Source: Podila epigama (taxonomy: Eukaryota; Mortierellomycota; Mortierellomycetes; Mortierellales; Mortierellaceae). From it: a stretch of DNA of 42,735 bases. The notes under the pieces were generated by a model. The model was not told the DNA's origin and ran no database searches. It saw only the letters and a program-made list of their open reading frames with translations. Position numbers and translations under genes: made by a program. Positions 10,955 to 21,596 of the stretch are shown here, piece by piece; position 1 is the stretch's first letter, and each line of letters opens with the position of its first letter. The DNA lies in the NCBI GenBank assembly GCA_015679605.1, contig JAAAVE010000032.1, forward strand, positions 1 to 42,735, in the 5' to 3' direction.

Positions 10955-12121
10955 ATGGATCGCACCTCTGCAACTCGACTTCGATTTAAAGAATCAAAAT
11001 CCACAACTCAGAAAAAAAAGCATCGGTCAGATTTAGAAGATGATGCGAGGAGCACGCATGACAGGAGGAATTCGCGATCACGGTCAAGATCACCACGTAA
11101 AAGTCATCGCGACCATGACAGCGGCAAGGAAAGTACCTATCATAGCAGTGGACGTTCCTCACATAACCATGATGAAAAGTCTAGAGAAAAGAAGCGTGCT
11201 CGGAAAAAGTACAGGGAGTCGAGCCCTTGGCCGGAAGAGGCACCATCATCATCATCCTTTTTGGATGGCGCGGATGAAGAGTATGAACGATATATGAGGA
11301 ATGAAGCATGTTTCCGACATGAAGGGGAGAACGAAGAGGAGCAGTTGCGACAGCAGGAATCAGAGAATGACCCATGGCTATCGCGATTGTTTGAAGAGTT
11401 TTCGAACGATAATCCTCAAGACTATCATTCGAGTCGGTTCGAGTCCATGTATCAATCCAATGACATGGAACGAGGAGGTGGAAGTGGATCTAATAACGAA
11501 TATCTAAACTCACTCTCTGATGAACACTATGCCGATTACATGCGACGGGGTATGAGTTCAACTGCCAGGAAGGAACACACGGAATGGATTGACTGGATCA
11601 AGGACCAAGAGCGGATCAAACGACAGCAAGAGAAAGAAAGACAACGAGAAAAAGATGAGAGAGCAAGGCAGAGGCGACAAGAGAAACGTGAGAGAGAAAG
11701 GCAACAAGAGGCCACAAAGTCAGCGACGCATTACTTGCGCAAGAAGGCAATCTTGGAAAAGGCGCGCAGTGACTTTGCCAAGAATTGGAAAGAGGTCATG
11801 GATGATAAAGATACACCATTGACATTAGAGACTGTGCCATGGCCAGCACCCTTTGTCACCAGGCTGAAGCCAACAACAGTAGAGACAACTACAACATCCG
11901 ATTTGACCCTCGACGAGTTTTTGTTCTTGGGTGTTGCACCAGAAGATGACATTCAAGCAAGACGTCAAATCCTACGAAGAGAACAACTTAAATTCCATCC
12001 GGACAAGTTTCTTCAACGCTTTGGTCAACGCTTACCAGTCGATCCAACTGAACGAAACGCCATCCTTGACACTCTTCAAATGGTAGCTCAGGCACTCAAC
12101 CGTCTCGGAGAATTCGCATAG
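10955..12121 (+). CDS. NFKBIL1-like protein with C-terminal J-like helix, 388 residues, intronless
   Basis: The C-terminal 70 residues carry the conserved NF-kappa-B-inhibitor-like protein 1 signature: REQLKFHPDKFLQRFGQRL, then an Asp/Pro/Glu-Arg stretch and ALNRLGEFA. The HPDKF element resembles the HPD loop of J-domains. The N-terminal half is highly charged: an Arg/Ser-rich part (RNSRSRSRSPRKSHRD, about residues 32-47) recalls splicing-factor RS domains, and a long Arg/Glu coiled coil follows (about residues 210-255). Animal NFKBIL1 has ankyrin repeats; none are visible here. I start at MDRTSATRLRF (10955). An earlier in-frame ATG at 10886 would add 23 hydrophobic residues that look like translated spacer. 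A role in RNA processing is plausible but inferred. Confidence 0.8.
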   Translation: MDRTSATRLRFKESKSTTQKKKHRSDLEDDARSTHDRRNSRSRSRSPRKSHRDHDSGKESTYHSSGRSSHNHDEKSREKKRARKKYRESSPWPEEAPSSSSFLDGADEEYERYMRNEACFRHEGENEEEQLRQQESENDPWLSRLFEEFSNDNPQDYHSSRFESMYQSNDMERGGGSGSNNEYLNSLSDEHYADYMRRGMSSTARKEHTEWIDWIKDQERIKRQQEKERQREKDERARQRRQEKRERERQQEATKSATHYLRKKAILEKARSDFAKNWKEVMDDKDTPLTLETVPWPAPFVTRLKPTTVETTTTSDLTLDEFLFLGVAPEDDIQARRQILRREQLKFHPDKFLQRFGQRLPVDPTERNAILDTLQMVAQALNRLGEFA

Positions 12122-12167
12122 ATTTTCATTAGCCACTGCTCCTTTATTGCTCGTCTTTGGTGGATAC

Positions 12168-13836
12168 CTAGTTATTCCTGCGTTTCTGTTGATCCTCATA
12201 CCTTCGCATTTCAAGCATAAACCGTTCGTGCTCCATTTCTAGCCGCCGTTCTTGCAAATCCAACATTCTGTTTTGCATGTCCATTTCCATATCATTCCTT
12301 CTAATGTCAGCCTCCAACTGTTCCTGCATGAACGCTAGTTCTATGGCAGCTAAAGCGTTCTTTTGCGTCAAGTACAGCTGAATTGTTTCGAGTAAATTGT
12401 ACATGTACACTCTATCTTGGTCCGCGTTGGGAGTGTGATTAGAGGCAGCGGGTGCAGCTTTCCCTTTACCTTTGCCCTGAGATGTTAATGTCAATGAACT
12501 TGGGGTCGATGCTTTCTTTTGGGAAGATTGTAGGGTCGATGCAACTCTTGAGTTGATTGTAGTGTTTGTCGTGTTAGATTTTTGGGATAATGATGGTCGA
12601 ACAGGGGAAGGATTGTCGTTTTCGGCCGCCTCTTCGTCTTCCTCCTCCTGGAACAGCCAGGCATCATCGCCTTCATCACTCTCCCAAGCATCATCCTCCT
12701 CTTGATAGTCTTCATCGACGTCGTCATCCACAAAGTCATCATCCATGTTACAAGTAGAGTCACAATACTGGAAATTCCAGTCATTCGGCCATGTCATAGA
12801 CCAATTGGCCTCCAGATCGAAATAGTAAGAGCATGCTTCCCTGATCTTTTTTTTCCACGATTCGGAACCCTTGCGACCGAACCCTGACTTTTTGGTTAAA
12901 GCATCCGCACGCTTGAAACACGCCTGCATGGATTCAATCTTGTTCTTCATCCGCTTCTGATCCATGGCCTTCTTTTTCCCGNNNNNNNNNNGGGGGGGGG
13001 GAAACGGGTATTAAAGGCATCAGCCAGAGCTCTATAAACCTTGGACTTGGGTGTCTTTCGAGGAGTTCCTTGATTTCTCCTCTGTAGAATGGTGAAAACG
13101 CTGGCCTTGTTGAGCTGTTTGACCATCCACGATGTTTTCAACGCGTCAAGTGCTCTAGGCGTCATGGTCAATTGAACTTCATCGACCTGAAAGAGAGGAA
13201 AGCATATGAGACACACGATGAGATTATCACAGAGCACAAAGAGTTTAACTACATGTCCTTACAGGATTGTTATCGAGCTCTGTGTGTTGGGACGGTGTAT
13301 CCAATGATGAAGTATGATTGCCAGAGTCTTCATCCGTTTCCTCTACAATAAGTCTCTTAGACTTGTTCACTCGAGAATACGAAGCTGTAGCGTCATCAGA
13401 CGGTCGTTTGCCATTTGAATTAGCAATTGCGGACGAAGCTATCGTTGAGCCATGTGTGTCCAAAGACTCTTCCACGGTGCTGTCGTCCAAATTCGATGTT
13501 ACAAGAAGTGGGGTGGATGCCAATGGTATCAAGGTCTGGCTGTCCGATGCCGAGCGAGATTCAGGAGCAGGCACGTCTTGCATGTTTAAGAGGCGACTCT
13601 GTGCGAGGGACAATCGAGGAACTGAGATATGTGATGTGATACGGCAGCGCTGCTGGTATTGCTGTTGCTGTTGCTGTTGCTGTTGTATTGTGTAATATGG
13701 GGAATATTCCTGCAACTGGCGAAAATAATACTGTTGAACAAATGTATAATGATGTTCGCGTAATGGAGGAACAAAAAAACTCTGAGAATGATGCGCGTTG
13801 CGATGTTTCTTCCTGAAAAGATTGTGGATGACTCAT
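12168..13836 (-). CDS. Myb/SANT-like DNA-binding protein with C-terminal coiled coil (gap and apparent frameshift)
   Basis: Two exons: about 13836-13263 (donor GTAAGG) and 13186-12168. The start MSHPQSFQEETSQRAS at 13836 is open for 19 codons up to a run of seven A's on the plus strand (13773-13779). With six, the frame continues as EFFVPPLREHHYTF into the poly-Gln segment and on to the splice site. Exon 2 encodes a trihelix-like region (PRALDALKTSWMVKQL ... SKVYRALADAFNTRF ... KRMKNKIESMQACFKRADAL, SGFGRKGSESWKKKI). An acidic stretch (DDDFVDDDVDEDYQEEDDAW) and a helix rich in Met, Glu and Arg (MDMQNRMLDLQERRLEMEHE) follow. A 10-N gap cuts the DNA-binding region and does not keep frame as drawn. 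It is probably a nuclear regulator; the target is unknown. It converges on the NFKBIL1-like gene with 46 bp between stops. Confidence 0.65.
12982..12991. other. Assembly gap (10 N) beside a G10 run, inside a coding exon
   Basis: Ten N's are followed directly by ten G's (12992-13001). Exon 2 of the Myb/SANT-like gene is 1019 nt with this gap, which is not a multiple of three. If that exon is one open frame and the flanking runs are right, the true gap length must be 2 modulo 3, so N10 is a placeholder. Confidence 0.95.
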
Positions 13837-14194
13837 GCTAAAACAATCTGATTGGCTGCTAAAGTGCCAGCGAACTTTCAAAGTGCTGCCAGCACAATTT
13901 GCTTTTTTTTTTTTACATCCTCCTTTCTAAAAAGCACTTTTGTTCCTGAATTAAAGTTATCAGCCAATAGAGGTTCACCTGCAAACCTGCAACTTCGTGA
14001 AGTTGCTGCCAGCAAAAAGCGCTTTTTTAAAAAGGAGCGTGGCTATTGTCTCTTGTACATACTTTTTATCAGCCCTATATCGCAAATACGCTCCATTCAA
14101 GTCCAAGTGCATTCAATAAAAAGACTATGGCACTAAAAAAAATGTACAGAATTCACTCCAAAGAGAGAAACGAGGCTAAAGGATACCAAAGAAA
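13837..14194. other. Intergenic spacer with CCAAT boxes and a short duplicated motif
   Basis: The 5' region of the Myb/SANT-like gene and 3' UTR of the acyl-CoA dehydrogenase gene, both minus strand. GCTGCCAGCA occurs twice (near 13884 and near 14005), each time followed by A/T-rich sequence and a GC-TTTTT stretch. AGCCAAT occurs once on each strand (near 13851 and near 13969). No gene is seen. Confidence 0.5.
13848..13857 (-). promoter_or_regulatory. CCAAT box (AGCCAATCAG on the minus strand)
   Basis: A perfect AGCCAATCAG element lies about 12 bp upstream of the proposed start codon at 13836. That is unusually close for a functional HAP/NF-Y site, so either transcription starts further up and the site is incidental, or the true start codon is further downstream. 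Confidence 0.4.
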
Positions 14195-16321
14195 CTACAG
14201 CTTGGCACCGTTCATCATGGCAACCTTGATACTCTGACGCATTCCGAGATCCAACATAATTTCTTCAGATCCACCAGGAATAGCATAGGCACGCACTTCA
14301 CGGTAGATACGCTCAACCTTCTCTCCTTGTCCACCACGGGTGTATGCCAATCCACCAAAGATCTGACTGGCCTCACGCGCACAGTACTCGAGCGTCTGTG
14401 TCGACTGGGCCTTGAGCAGGGCGATGGGTCCTCCGAGCTTGAGCATCTGCATCTCCTCTGGCATAACAATCGTTTGATAGATCACATTCTCCATCCAAGC
14501 ATGAGTTGCCTCGATCTGGCGCGACATGTGCGCAAGCTTGTTGCGGAGCACTGGGTGGTTGACGAGCTTGACGCCAAAAGTCTTACGCTTGGAGCCATAC
14601 TTGATCGATTCCTCAAGACACACGCGCGCCAGACGGTTGGCCTGGATGACGATACCCATACGCTCATGATTGAAATTGTGCATGATGTACTTGAAACCAC
14701 GGTTCTCCTTACCAACAATGTTGGCGCGAGGGACGGGCACGTCCTCAAAATTGATGTAGGCCGTACCTGATGACCAGACACCTGAGCACTTCATTTGACG
14801 GGTCGTGACACCAGGCATGCCACGTTCGATAACAAGCAGACTGACACCGCCCATACCTTCTTCACCAGTCCGGACAGCGGTCGTGAAGTAGTCAGCAAAG
14901 GTACCGTTCGTGATCCATTTCTTTTCACCATTGACAATAAAGCCATCGTTCGACTCGTTGGCGACGGTGGTGAGGTTGGCAACGTCGGAACCGGCCTGAG
15001 GCTCGGTAATGGCGAGACAGATGGTTTTCTTGCCGGCAAGGACATCAGGGACGACGCGACGCTTCAACTCTTCGGAACCAAATCTGATGATAGGGGGCAG
15101 GCCAATGCCGAGACCGCCGAGGATACCCCAGAGGACACCACCGGAAGCACAGCGTGAGATCTCGTCAAAGATGATGAAGGAGTGGAAGGCATCAAACTCA
15201 CTGCAGGGCACGATGGCGTTCTCGCCACCGCGGAAGATGAGAGTCGATTCGACGTCAAAGTAGTCGACGGGAAGAGAACCGTTTCCAGCGACAGCGGCTA
15301 GGATACCCATGTCAGCACACTTCTTGAAGAGGAACATGGGAACTTGCTTGGCTTCGTCCCACTCGTGGACAAAGGGTGAGATATCCTTTTCGACAAAGGC
15401 GCGCATGAGTTTGCGGATGCGTCTGTGTGAGTCCTTGTAATAAGGGCTGTCCCAGTCCTGGTACCAAGAAGGATCACCGAACGGCACCATGTCACCAAAG
15501 GTGCGATCATCGTCGTCTGACGAGGGAGTGTCAGCCGCCGCAGCATCTTCCTTGGGAGGTTCACCAATGGATCCGATGCAAAGCGCGCCATACTTTTCCA
15601 GGACACCTATTTGAATATATTTCTCCATTGTGAGTGCGTGTCCACTGTCATATCCTCTCCTTCAAAATGAACGTGTCTCTCTTTTTTTTTTTTTTTTTTT
15701 TTTTATCTTTTTACCTGCGTTGTGAAAAGCATCAAACTGCTTTGTGGCATCTGTACCAGCGTTCTTGAGAATAATTTTCTGTTCGTTTGTAGAAAGAAAA
15801 AAAAAGTGGAGTATGATGAGTGGTGTGTTTGTTTATTTGGTCTACTAAACTCCCCTTATTCATTTCATGCGTTTGTTCTCGACGTGAAAGCAACAAAAAT
15901 GTGGAGAAGTTTTGGCAGTGTGACCATTGGACAATTTTAAACATTTTTACAAAAACTCCGAGACGACACATCGCCTTTTGTGTCCCATGTGCATGGTAAA
16001 AAACATAGTACAGGAAAGTCGATAGGTTTGGATAAAGCAAGCCTTGTTCATGTTTATGGATAATCACTCTCTCTGTTCTTACCTTGCCACCTGGGTGGTC
16101 GTTCAAGAAGGAAGAGACATCGTAGACTTTGCCGTGAATAATCACCCAGCAGTCGTTCTACAAGTTCAGCAGGGCAAACATATAGCAAAAAGGAAAGTTG
16201 TTGTTACTGGTTCTGCTCAATTTGGTTGGATATAAGGACTAGAGTCTGGATGATAATGACTATGGATATATACCTCCGAATTGTGGCCAGCCACCTGATT
16301 GACGGAAAAGTATCCAGACAT
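14195..16321 (-). CDS. Cytochrome b5 / acyl-CoA dehydrogenase fusion, 532 residues, four exons
   Basis: Exons: 16321-16274, 16157-16083, 15778-15715, 15606-14195. Residues 1-62 form a shortened cytochrome b5 haem domain ([15 protein letters not shown]; predicted haem ligands His37 and His60). Residues from about 100 are a full acyl-CoA dehydrogenase, a flavoprotein that introduces the alpha-beta double bond in acyl-CoA. Visible motifs are [14 protein letters not shown] (FAD/substrate loop), [13 protein letters not shown], and [17 protein letters not shown] near the C-terminus. The MCAD catalytic Glu position is Gly (IPGGSEEI), while NFNHERMG supplies a Glu where isovaleryl-CoA and long-chain dehydrogenases have theirs. 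Exon 4 must start at 15606 ([12 protein letters not shown] joins cleanly); the ATG at 15628 is inside the intron. Such fusions are known in fungi. The substrate cannot be told from sequence. Confidence 0.92.
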
Positions 16322-17371
16322 GATGAATAATGCAACCAAAAACAAATGTAGACGAAAATATGCGTGGAGTGGAGAAGTGTGGAGTGGCGAGGGAAAAAAA
16401 AGAAGTCAAAAGAGTGTGGGAAGTGAAGCAGGCGCAAGTAGGGGTGGAGAAGTGCGGGATGGTATTTGGAGAAAACGGTAAAAAAAAAAGAGAGAGAAAG
16501 AAAAAAAAGGAGGACTTGAAATAAGGAGCACAAAAAAAAAGTGAAAGAAAGACGCCGAGACCGAGCGAGTGTAGTCGTCCAGTTGAAGGGGACATGTGTC
16601 CATGTGAATGTGGGCAGTGTCATGGTGATGTCTGCCCGTCACTGCTTTCAGCCGTAGGAGGAAGAATGTGGAGGGATGCATGGATGCATATGTGTGTGTA
16701 GTGTGCTTGTGTTGGTGAAATGCGTGTGTGAAATGTGTGTGAAATGCGTGTGAAATGCGTGTGAACAAGGTACATTTTGATTTCGTGTTTTTTCCACCCT
16801 CGGAAATCCGAACAACCGGCCAATCCGCCCATCCCCCCTCCTCTTGCTTTGCGACTTTTCTTTCTTTCTTTCGTTCAGCCTCGACTTGACCCAGACAATG
16901 GAATGTACTAATCGTCTTGGCCTCCATCTCCATGCAAAGCACATCTATCACCCATTCAATCCAATCCAATCCAAAGCATAGAAACTGTATGTAACCTCTT
17001 CACAGACTGCACCGGTATCCCCACGTCTTGTCTCCCTTTGCATCGATCATGGATGCGACTAGTCCCATCCTTGTTGGCAAGAGTGGAGGCCAGTGTCCTT
17101 TTCTCCCAAAGAACAGTCAGAGGAGACTAAGAAAAAAAAAAGTGTTTTCATGTGAAGAAAAAGAGAAACGCCCAAATAGGGGGTTTTATTCGATCAATGG
17201 CGAATGTCCGAGACAATGCATCGCGCAAAAATCATTTCTCTCACACTCTGAATTTGCTGTCAAAGCGCTGTGAGTGAGCATCAAACAACAAACACACACA
17301 CACACCAACAAAAAAAAAAAACGTGACAACAGTAGCATAGTAGCATGCGGTATCTGTACTTTATTGCCCAC
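16322..17371. other. Intergenic region upstream of the b5/acyl-CoA dehydrogenase gene
   Basis: About 1 kb between two minus-strand genes: the ELP3 3' UTR and the dehydrogenase promoter. Purine-rich runs (16380-16550) and a GTGAAATGCGT tandem repeat dominate. CAATC is repeated near 16955-16973. Overlapping reading frames in purine-rich sequence on both strands are compositional artefacts. No gene is seen. Confidence 0.55.
16715..16765. repeat. Minisatellite-like tandem repeat, unit about GTGAAATGCGT
   Basis: Four to five imperfect copies of an 11-12 bp unit (GTGAAATGCGTGT and variants) lie in tandem. They sit about 400 bp upstream of the dehydrogenase start codon. Confidence 0.8.
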
Positions 17372-19617
17372 TTAGACCAGCATCTTGGACATGTAAGGCC
17401 CTAAACACAAAATCAACAAACAACGCGAATGTTAGACAAACAAAACATACAAATAACAAACATGCAATAGCAACATTATAAAACTGCAGAGTGTACTCAC
17501 CATCCAAGGTGTATCCAAGTTTAGCATAGTAGTTGCGCACTCCAACACCACTGATGACACTGAGCTTCACGCTTCCGTGCTCCTCACGTGCAATCCGCTC
17601 TGCTTCCTCCATCAGCAGTGTACCATACCCTTGATGCTGGAACTTTGACGGGTCACGAGAGTGAACAGGCACTACACTTCCGTAAACATGCAACTCGCGC
17701 ACAATTGACGTTGGTCCAGCCTTGGTCAGCTCTGGACGGAATGCCAAAGGCGAACACTTACGAAGACGCAACAATCCAATCAGAATATCCTGTTCCGGAT
17801 CCTCATAACTCAAGAACGTCTCCCATCCACCATTCGCAGTATAGTCTCGACGAATCAACTCAACTTGATCTGGCTTCACCTTGTTGTGAATATCGACGAT
17901 ACCCACCTCACGCGTACGGACATCACGGCACTCCGTACCCAAATCCTTCATCCGCTGCAAAGCAAGCTCACGCAAATTGCCGTGCTCAACACCTGATGTC
18001 ACCAGAGGCATCGGGATATCACGCTGCACACGGTACACACGAGTCCATGGTGGCACCAGTGCCAAAATACGCGCCACCAAATCCACAAGTGCATTCGGTG
18101 TATAGTTCTTGTACCGTCCCGTCCGCCAGAGTTCGTACAGACCCGTGCCGCGAATGACCAAGGTAGGGTACAATTTCAAGCCATCTGATCTAAATGCCGG
18201 GTTTTCAAAGTACTCTTTGAACTGATCCATGTCACGCTCCATACCAACGTTCGGCAGATCAGGCATCATGTGTGCCACCACCTTGAATCCTGCATCCTTT
18301 GCCAACTGAAACGACTCTGTCACTGCCTTCACTGTATGTCCACTATAAACAGTGATCGATACAAGGGTGATATGAAAGGTATGGGTCAATCTCTCAAATA
18401 TAAAAACTTCAAATGCAATTCCTCTTACCCACGGTCAACCAAGAAGAAAAAAAAAGAAGATGGGACTTACCGATTAGTATCACGAGCAACATCCTCATAT
18501 ACGGACTGTACACCAATTTCCAATCGAGTGCAACCATAGCGAAGCATTTGGCTGAGATGTGGCTTTAGACAGTAATCGGGACGCGTTTCGATAGTGATTC
18601 CAATGCACTTTGTTGGGCTGACCTCGGACATCCTCACAGCCTCATCAACATCATTACTCGAGTGTCCCGATAGAGAGTCGTGTAGGTTACTGATGAACCA
18701 GTCTCTGTAGTCCTCTGCCAAGGACATGAAGGTGCCTCCCATGATGATATATTCCACCTTGTCGACACTGTGCCCCAAACTCTTGAGCTGATCCTGGCGT
18801 CCACGCGATTGCTCAAATGGGTTGTACCGAGCGCGGATGGCACGCATGCTCGTTGGTTCGTATCCAGTATATGATTGTGTCGAGTATTCAAAGTCGGAAT
18901 CAGGGCCTCCAGGGCAGTAAACGCAAATGTTGCCGGTCATGGCGATATGTGGGCATCGATGGGGCTTGCACATGACTGCTACGACCGCGATCTGTCAAGG
19001 AGAAAGGTAACAGTTAGACAACACTCCTCTAACGTCGATCATCATTATCGTCAAGACACTCAGTGATCAGCAACTCAGGTCTCAGTATTGACGAGAAACA
19101 ACATATTTGCTTGACTTACTCCAGATGCTGTCCTGACAGGCTTGGCTTTCAGATTTGGCAACAAGACGGCCTTGTATTGTTCTGGGATGGCTGCGATAAT
19201 ATCAACCAACTTGGGCTGGTTCTGTGCCTTGTGCTTCCGAGAATATCTTTGCTTGAGTCCATTCAGGTTGATGTCCTTGCCTGCGTCATGTGCTTGAATG
19301 AGTTCGGCCACAATCTCACTGCAGACCTTGATCATAATTTCGGCCTAAGATTCAACGACAATGCATGGTGAGCTCACTTTTTCCCTTTGGGTTCCAATTT
19401 CCCAGAAATGCCTTTGCGAGTTTGCTGTTCAGATATCCTTCTGTGTGTAGATGAAGTGCGTTACCTGTGAAGGTCCTATTCAAGTATTACGTCAATGGCA
19501 CAAAAGAGGACGTCTCTTTAGTCGTGGGGTCATCACCATGGCCGCAGCAACAACACTTGTGCCTTATAAGAAAAATTAATCCGAAGAGCACACACCTTTC
19601 TTTTTTGTAGTCGACAT
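17372..19617 (-). CDS. ELP3: ELP3, Elongator catalytic subunit (radical SAM plus acetyltransferase), 549 residues, six exons
   Basis: Exons: 19617-19596, 19475-19465 (11 nt), 19344-19120, 18991-18471, 18342-17501, 17400-17372. Elp3 installs the carbonylmethyl group on wobble uridine of tRNAs within the Elongator complex. The protein begins [21 protein letters not shown], matching eukaryotic Elp3 N-termini only if the 11-nt microexon is included. Motifs: [18 protein letters not shown], the radical SAM cysteines C99-x9-C109-x2-C112, [48 protein letters not shown], and the GNAT acetyl-CoA loop [16 protein letters not shown] with [12 protein letters not shown] and a final [11 protein letters not shown]. 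The length matches the family (about 550). All catalytic motifs look intact, and identity is certain from near-identical conserved blocks. Confidence 0.97.
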
Positions 19618-20204
19618 GACGCTATGTATAACGGGTGATAGCTAGGTAGTTGTTCAAAGCAATTGAATGCAATCCGACCACAGGTTGAAGAGGATGTTAA
19701 TGGGAAGGGCGATTGGATATAATAAAGGACCTTGCATGGGTGTCATTCATTGCTGTCTCCAGAACGGACATCTCTTGCACTCGGTATGTGGCTTAGCATG
19801 TATTTTTTTTTTTTTTTTTTGTGGGCTGGAGTGCCTTCGGCCTTCTGGATGTCATGCGAGATTGAAGAACCAATTTTCTATGGTACTTGCTCGCTTTGAC
19901 ATTGACGCTTGGTTCACCGTCCTCGGATTTCCTATCGGCGCGGTACCTACCACCAACAAACTCTTTTCATACGTCTACATACGCACAAGGTAGGGAGTGT
20001 TATAATTTACAAGAGATGTGCTTGAAAGACGTGAGAAAGTTACGAAAGACTACTTTGTTACATAAACATGGCGATGTGGTTGTTGACGAGGAAATAACTT
20101 GAGGCTTATGCTAGGAGTTGACAACAAAAGCTCATTTTAAATAACCTTTGATATACAAATACGATTGCTGACGAAACAAACATATAAAAAAATAAAGAAC
20201 AAGC

Positions 20205-20239
20205 GGCCTTGCAAGGCCTAGGCATTGACCTGCATGCAG
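20205..20239. repeat. Two adjacent perfect palindromes
   Basis: GGCCTTGCAAGGCC (14 bp, 20205-20218) is followed 11 bp later by CTGCATGCAG (10 bp, 20230-20239). Both are exact self-complements. They lie in otherwise featureless spacer and could be dimeric-factor binding sites, or chance. Confidence 0.6.
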
Positions 20240-21596
20240 TGCAAAGTTTCGAAGCTTGAGCAGCTCAAAATAACAAGGCATTGTGAGCCAATGAAGTTGC
20301 CATGGCGTAGTCAAAGATTCGAAGGGAAATAAAGACTCGCGCGCTTTTGAAGCTCAATAGTCTTTTTGAGATGAAGTGACCCGACCCAGTTTGAAAAAGA
20401 TGCGCCTTTGCAATGGAAACAGCCGAGACCTTCAAGGATAGTACATTGCTTCTCCTTGTAAAGTTGGTACCTCATTGATGAAAATGGCCACATGTTTACA
20501 ATTGTTCATGTTGTCGTTATTGCTGGTTTTTTTTTGTATGGTCGCATTTATCCCTGCTTAACATCTTGTTTGCACCCCTAGACCATGCACGCATTGTTGC
20601 AAATTTGAGCCATGTGGTTGTTCTCGATCTCTCTTTCTATCTTTTTTTTTTTTTTTTGTACATCGTAAATGTACCTACTCAATCATGTTTGCCCTTCAAC
20701 CCAACCAGGACTACGCGATTATCAACAATGTGGGTGGTAATGCGAACATGATCACTCATTAGGAGGAGTGTCGGGCAAATAATCAAGAAGGAAAGAATCT
20801 CTTGTTTTTGAGTAGAGTGAGACGTGATTTCATTATCTAGGTGTTTTGGAACGAGACTGCGAATGGGGCAGTCAAGTCAAGAAGGCAAGGAAACCCTGTC
20901 CTGTTGGACTTGCAGGCTTGCAGGTAATACACGACGGAATCGTTCACTGAAAAGGCTTTAATGTGGTATCTGTAGGGTTGCATGGATGGAGAGAAGGAGG
21001 TGGATTGCAGCACCTGGAATTCCAATCCTTTCTCGTTGTCCGACTATGAACGTGAGCTGACTGGACTATATTTTCTTCTTCTTTTCTCACTCTTATACTG
21101 AAATGCTTTACTGTATATTCATGAGCAAGAGACGTTGATACCTGTTGAGTAGATTAAGAGTTGAATCTCTTTAGCAGCTTCTTCTTTGTCCATTGATGCA
21201 GTGATTCTTCACTATGCAGAACCTACGCAAGCACAATGCAAACTTTTTTCAAAACTATCCAAAAGGATGACTAGTAGTGAACCTGCTAGCAAATAATAAT
21301 AATACTAATAAAAAAATGCCAACAGCTCAATGGGTAACTCACTCCTCTTTGAGGATTTTCTACGGTCGATACAATGGGAAAGAGACTTATTCCAACTGCT
21401 CCTGGATGTTGGGATGTTGCTTCTTGTTTGTCTCGTTTACTGGTGAGATGAGTAAGGAAAATGAAAATGGGGATTAACATCCCGATTATGCAGAGAATCA
21501 ATTTTATCCACACCACACACACAGGGCGATCGGATGAACTCTTTCTTTTGCGTGAGCATGGGCCATTTTCTGTGTCTCTTTGTGCTCAATGGCCAT

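Noticed and set aside
13561-13881. Separate minus-strand gene encoding MKVRWHFSSQSDCF...
   Set aside because: Only its first part after MSHPQSF is believable. The rest becomes aberrant after the A7 run and lies over the poly-Gln exon in another frame.
14195-15628. Acyl-CoA dehydrogenase starting at the ATG at 15628
   Set aside because: MEKYIQI is intron sequence. The acceptor at 15607 joins [12 protein letters not shown] and links an upstream cytochrome b5 domain in phase.
16330-16969. Overlapping reading frames on both strands upstream of the dehydrogenase
   Set aside because: They are made of Lys/Glu or Phe/Ser runs from purine-rich DNA and of HTHFTHAFH from the tandem repeat.
17372-17503. 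ELP3 ending in the read-through frame after 17501
   Set aside because: LDGEYTLQF is intron. The GTGAGT donor and the exon at 17400 restore the conserved LDGPYMSK ending.
19667-20493. Possible small genes or tRNA in the ELP3-PX/PB1 spacer
   Set aside because: Reading frames lack conserved motifs, splice partners or codon bias, and no cloverleaf or A/B box was found by eye.
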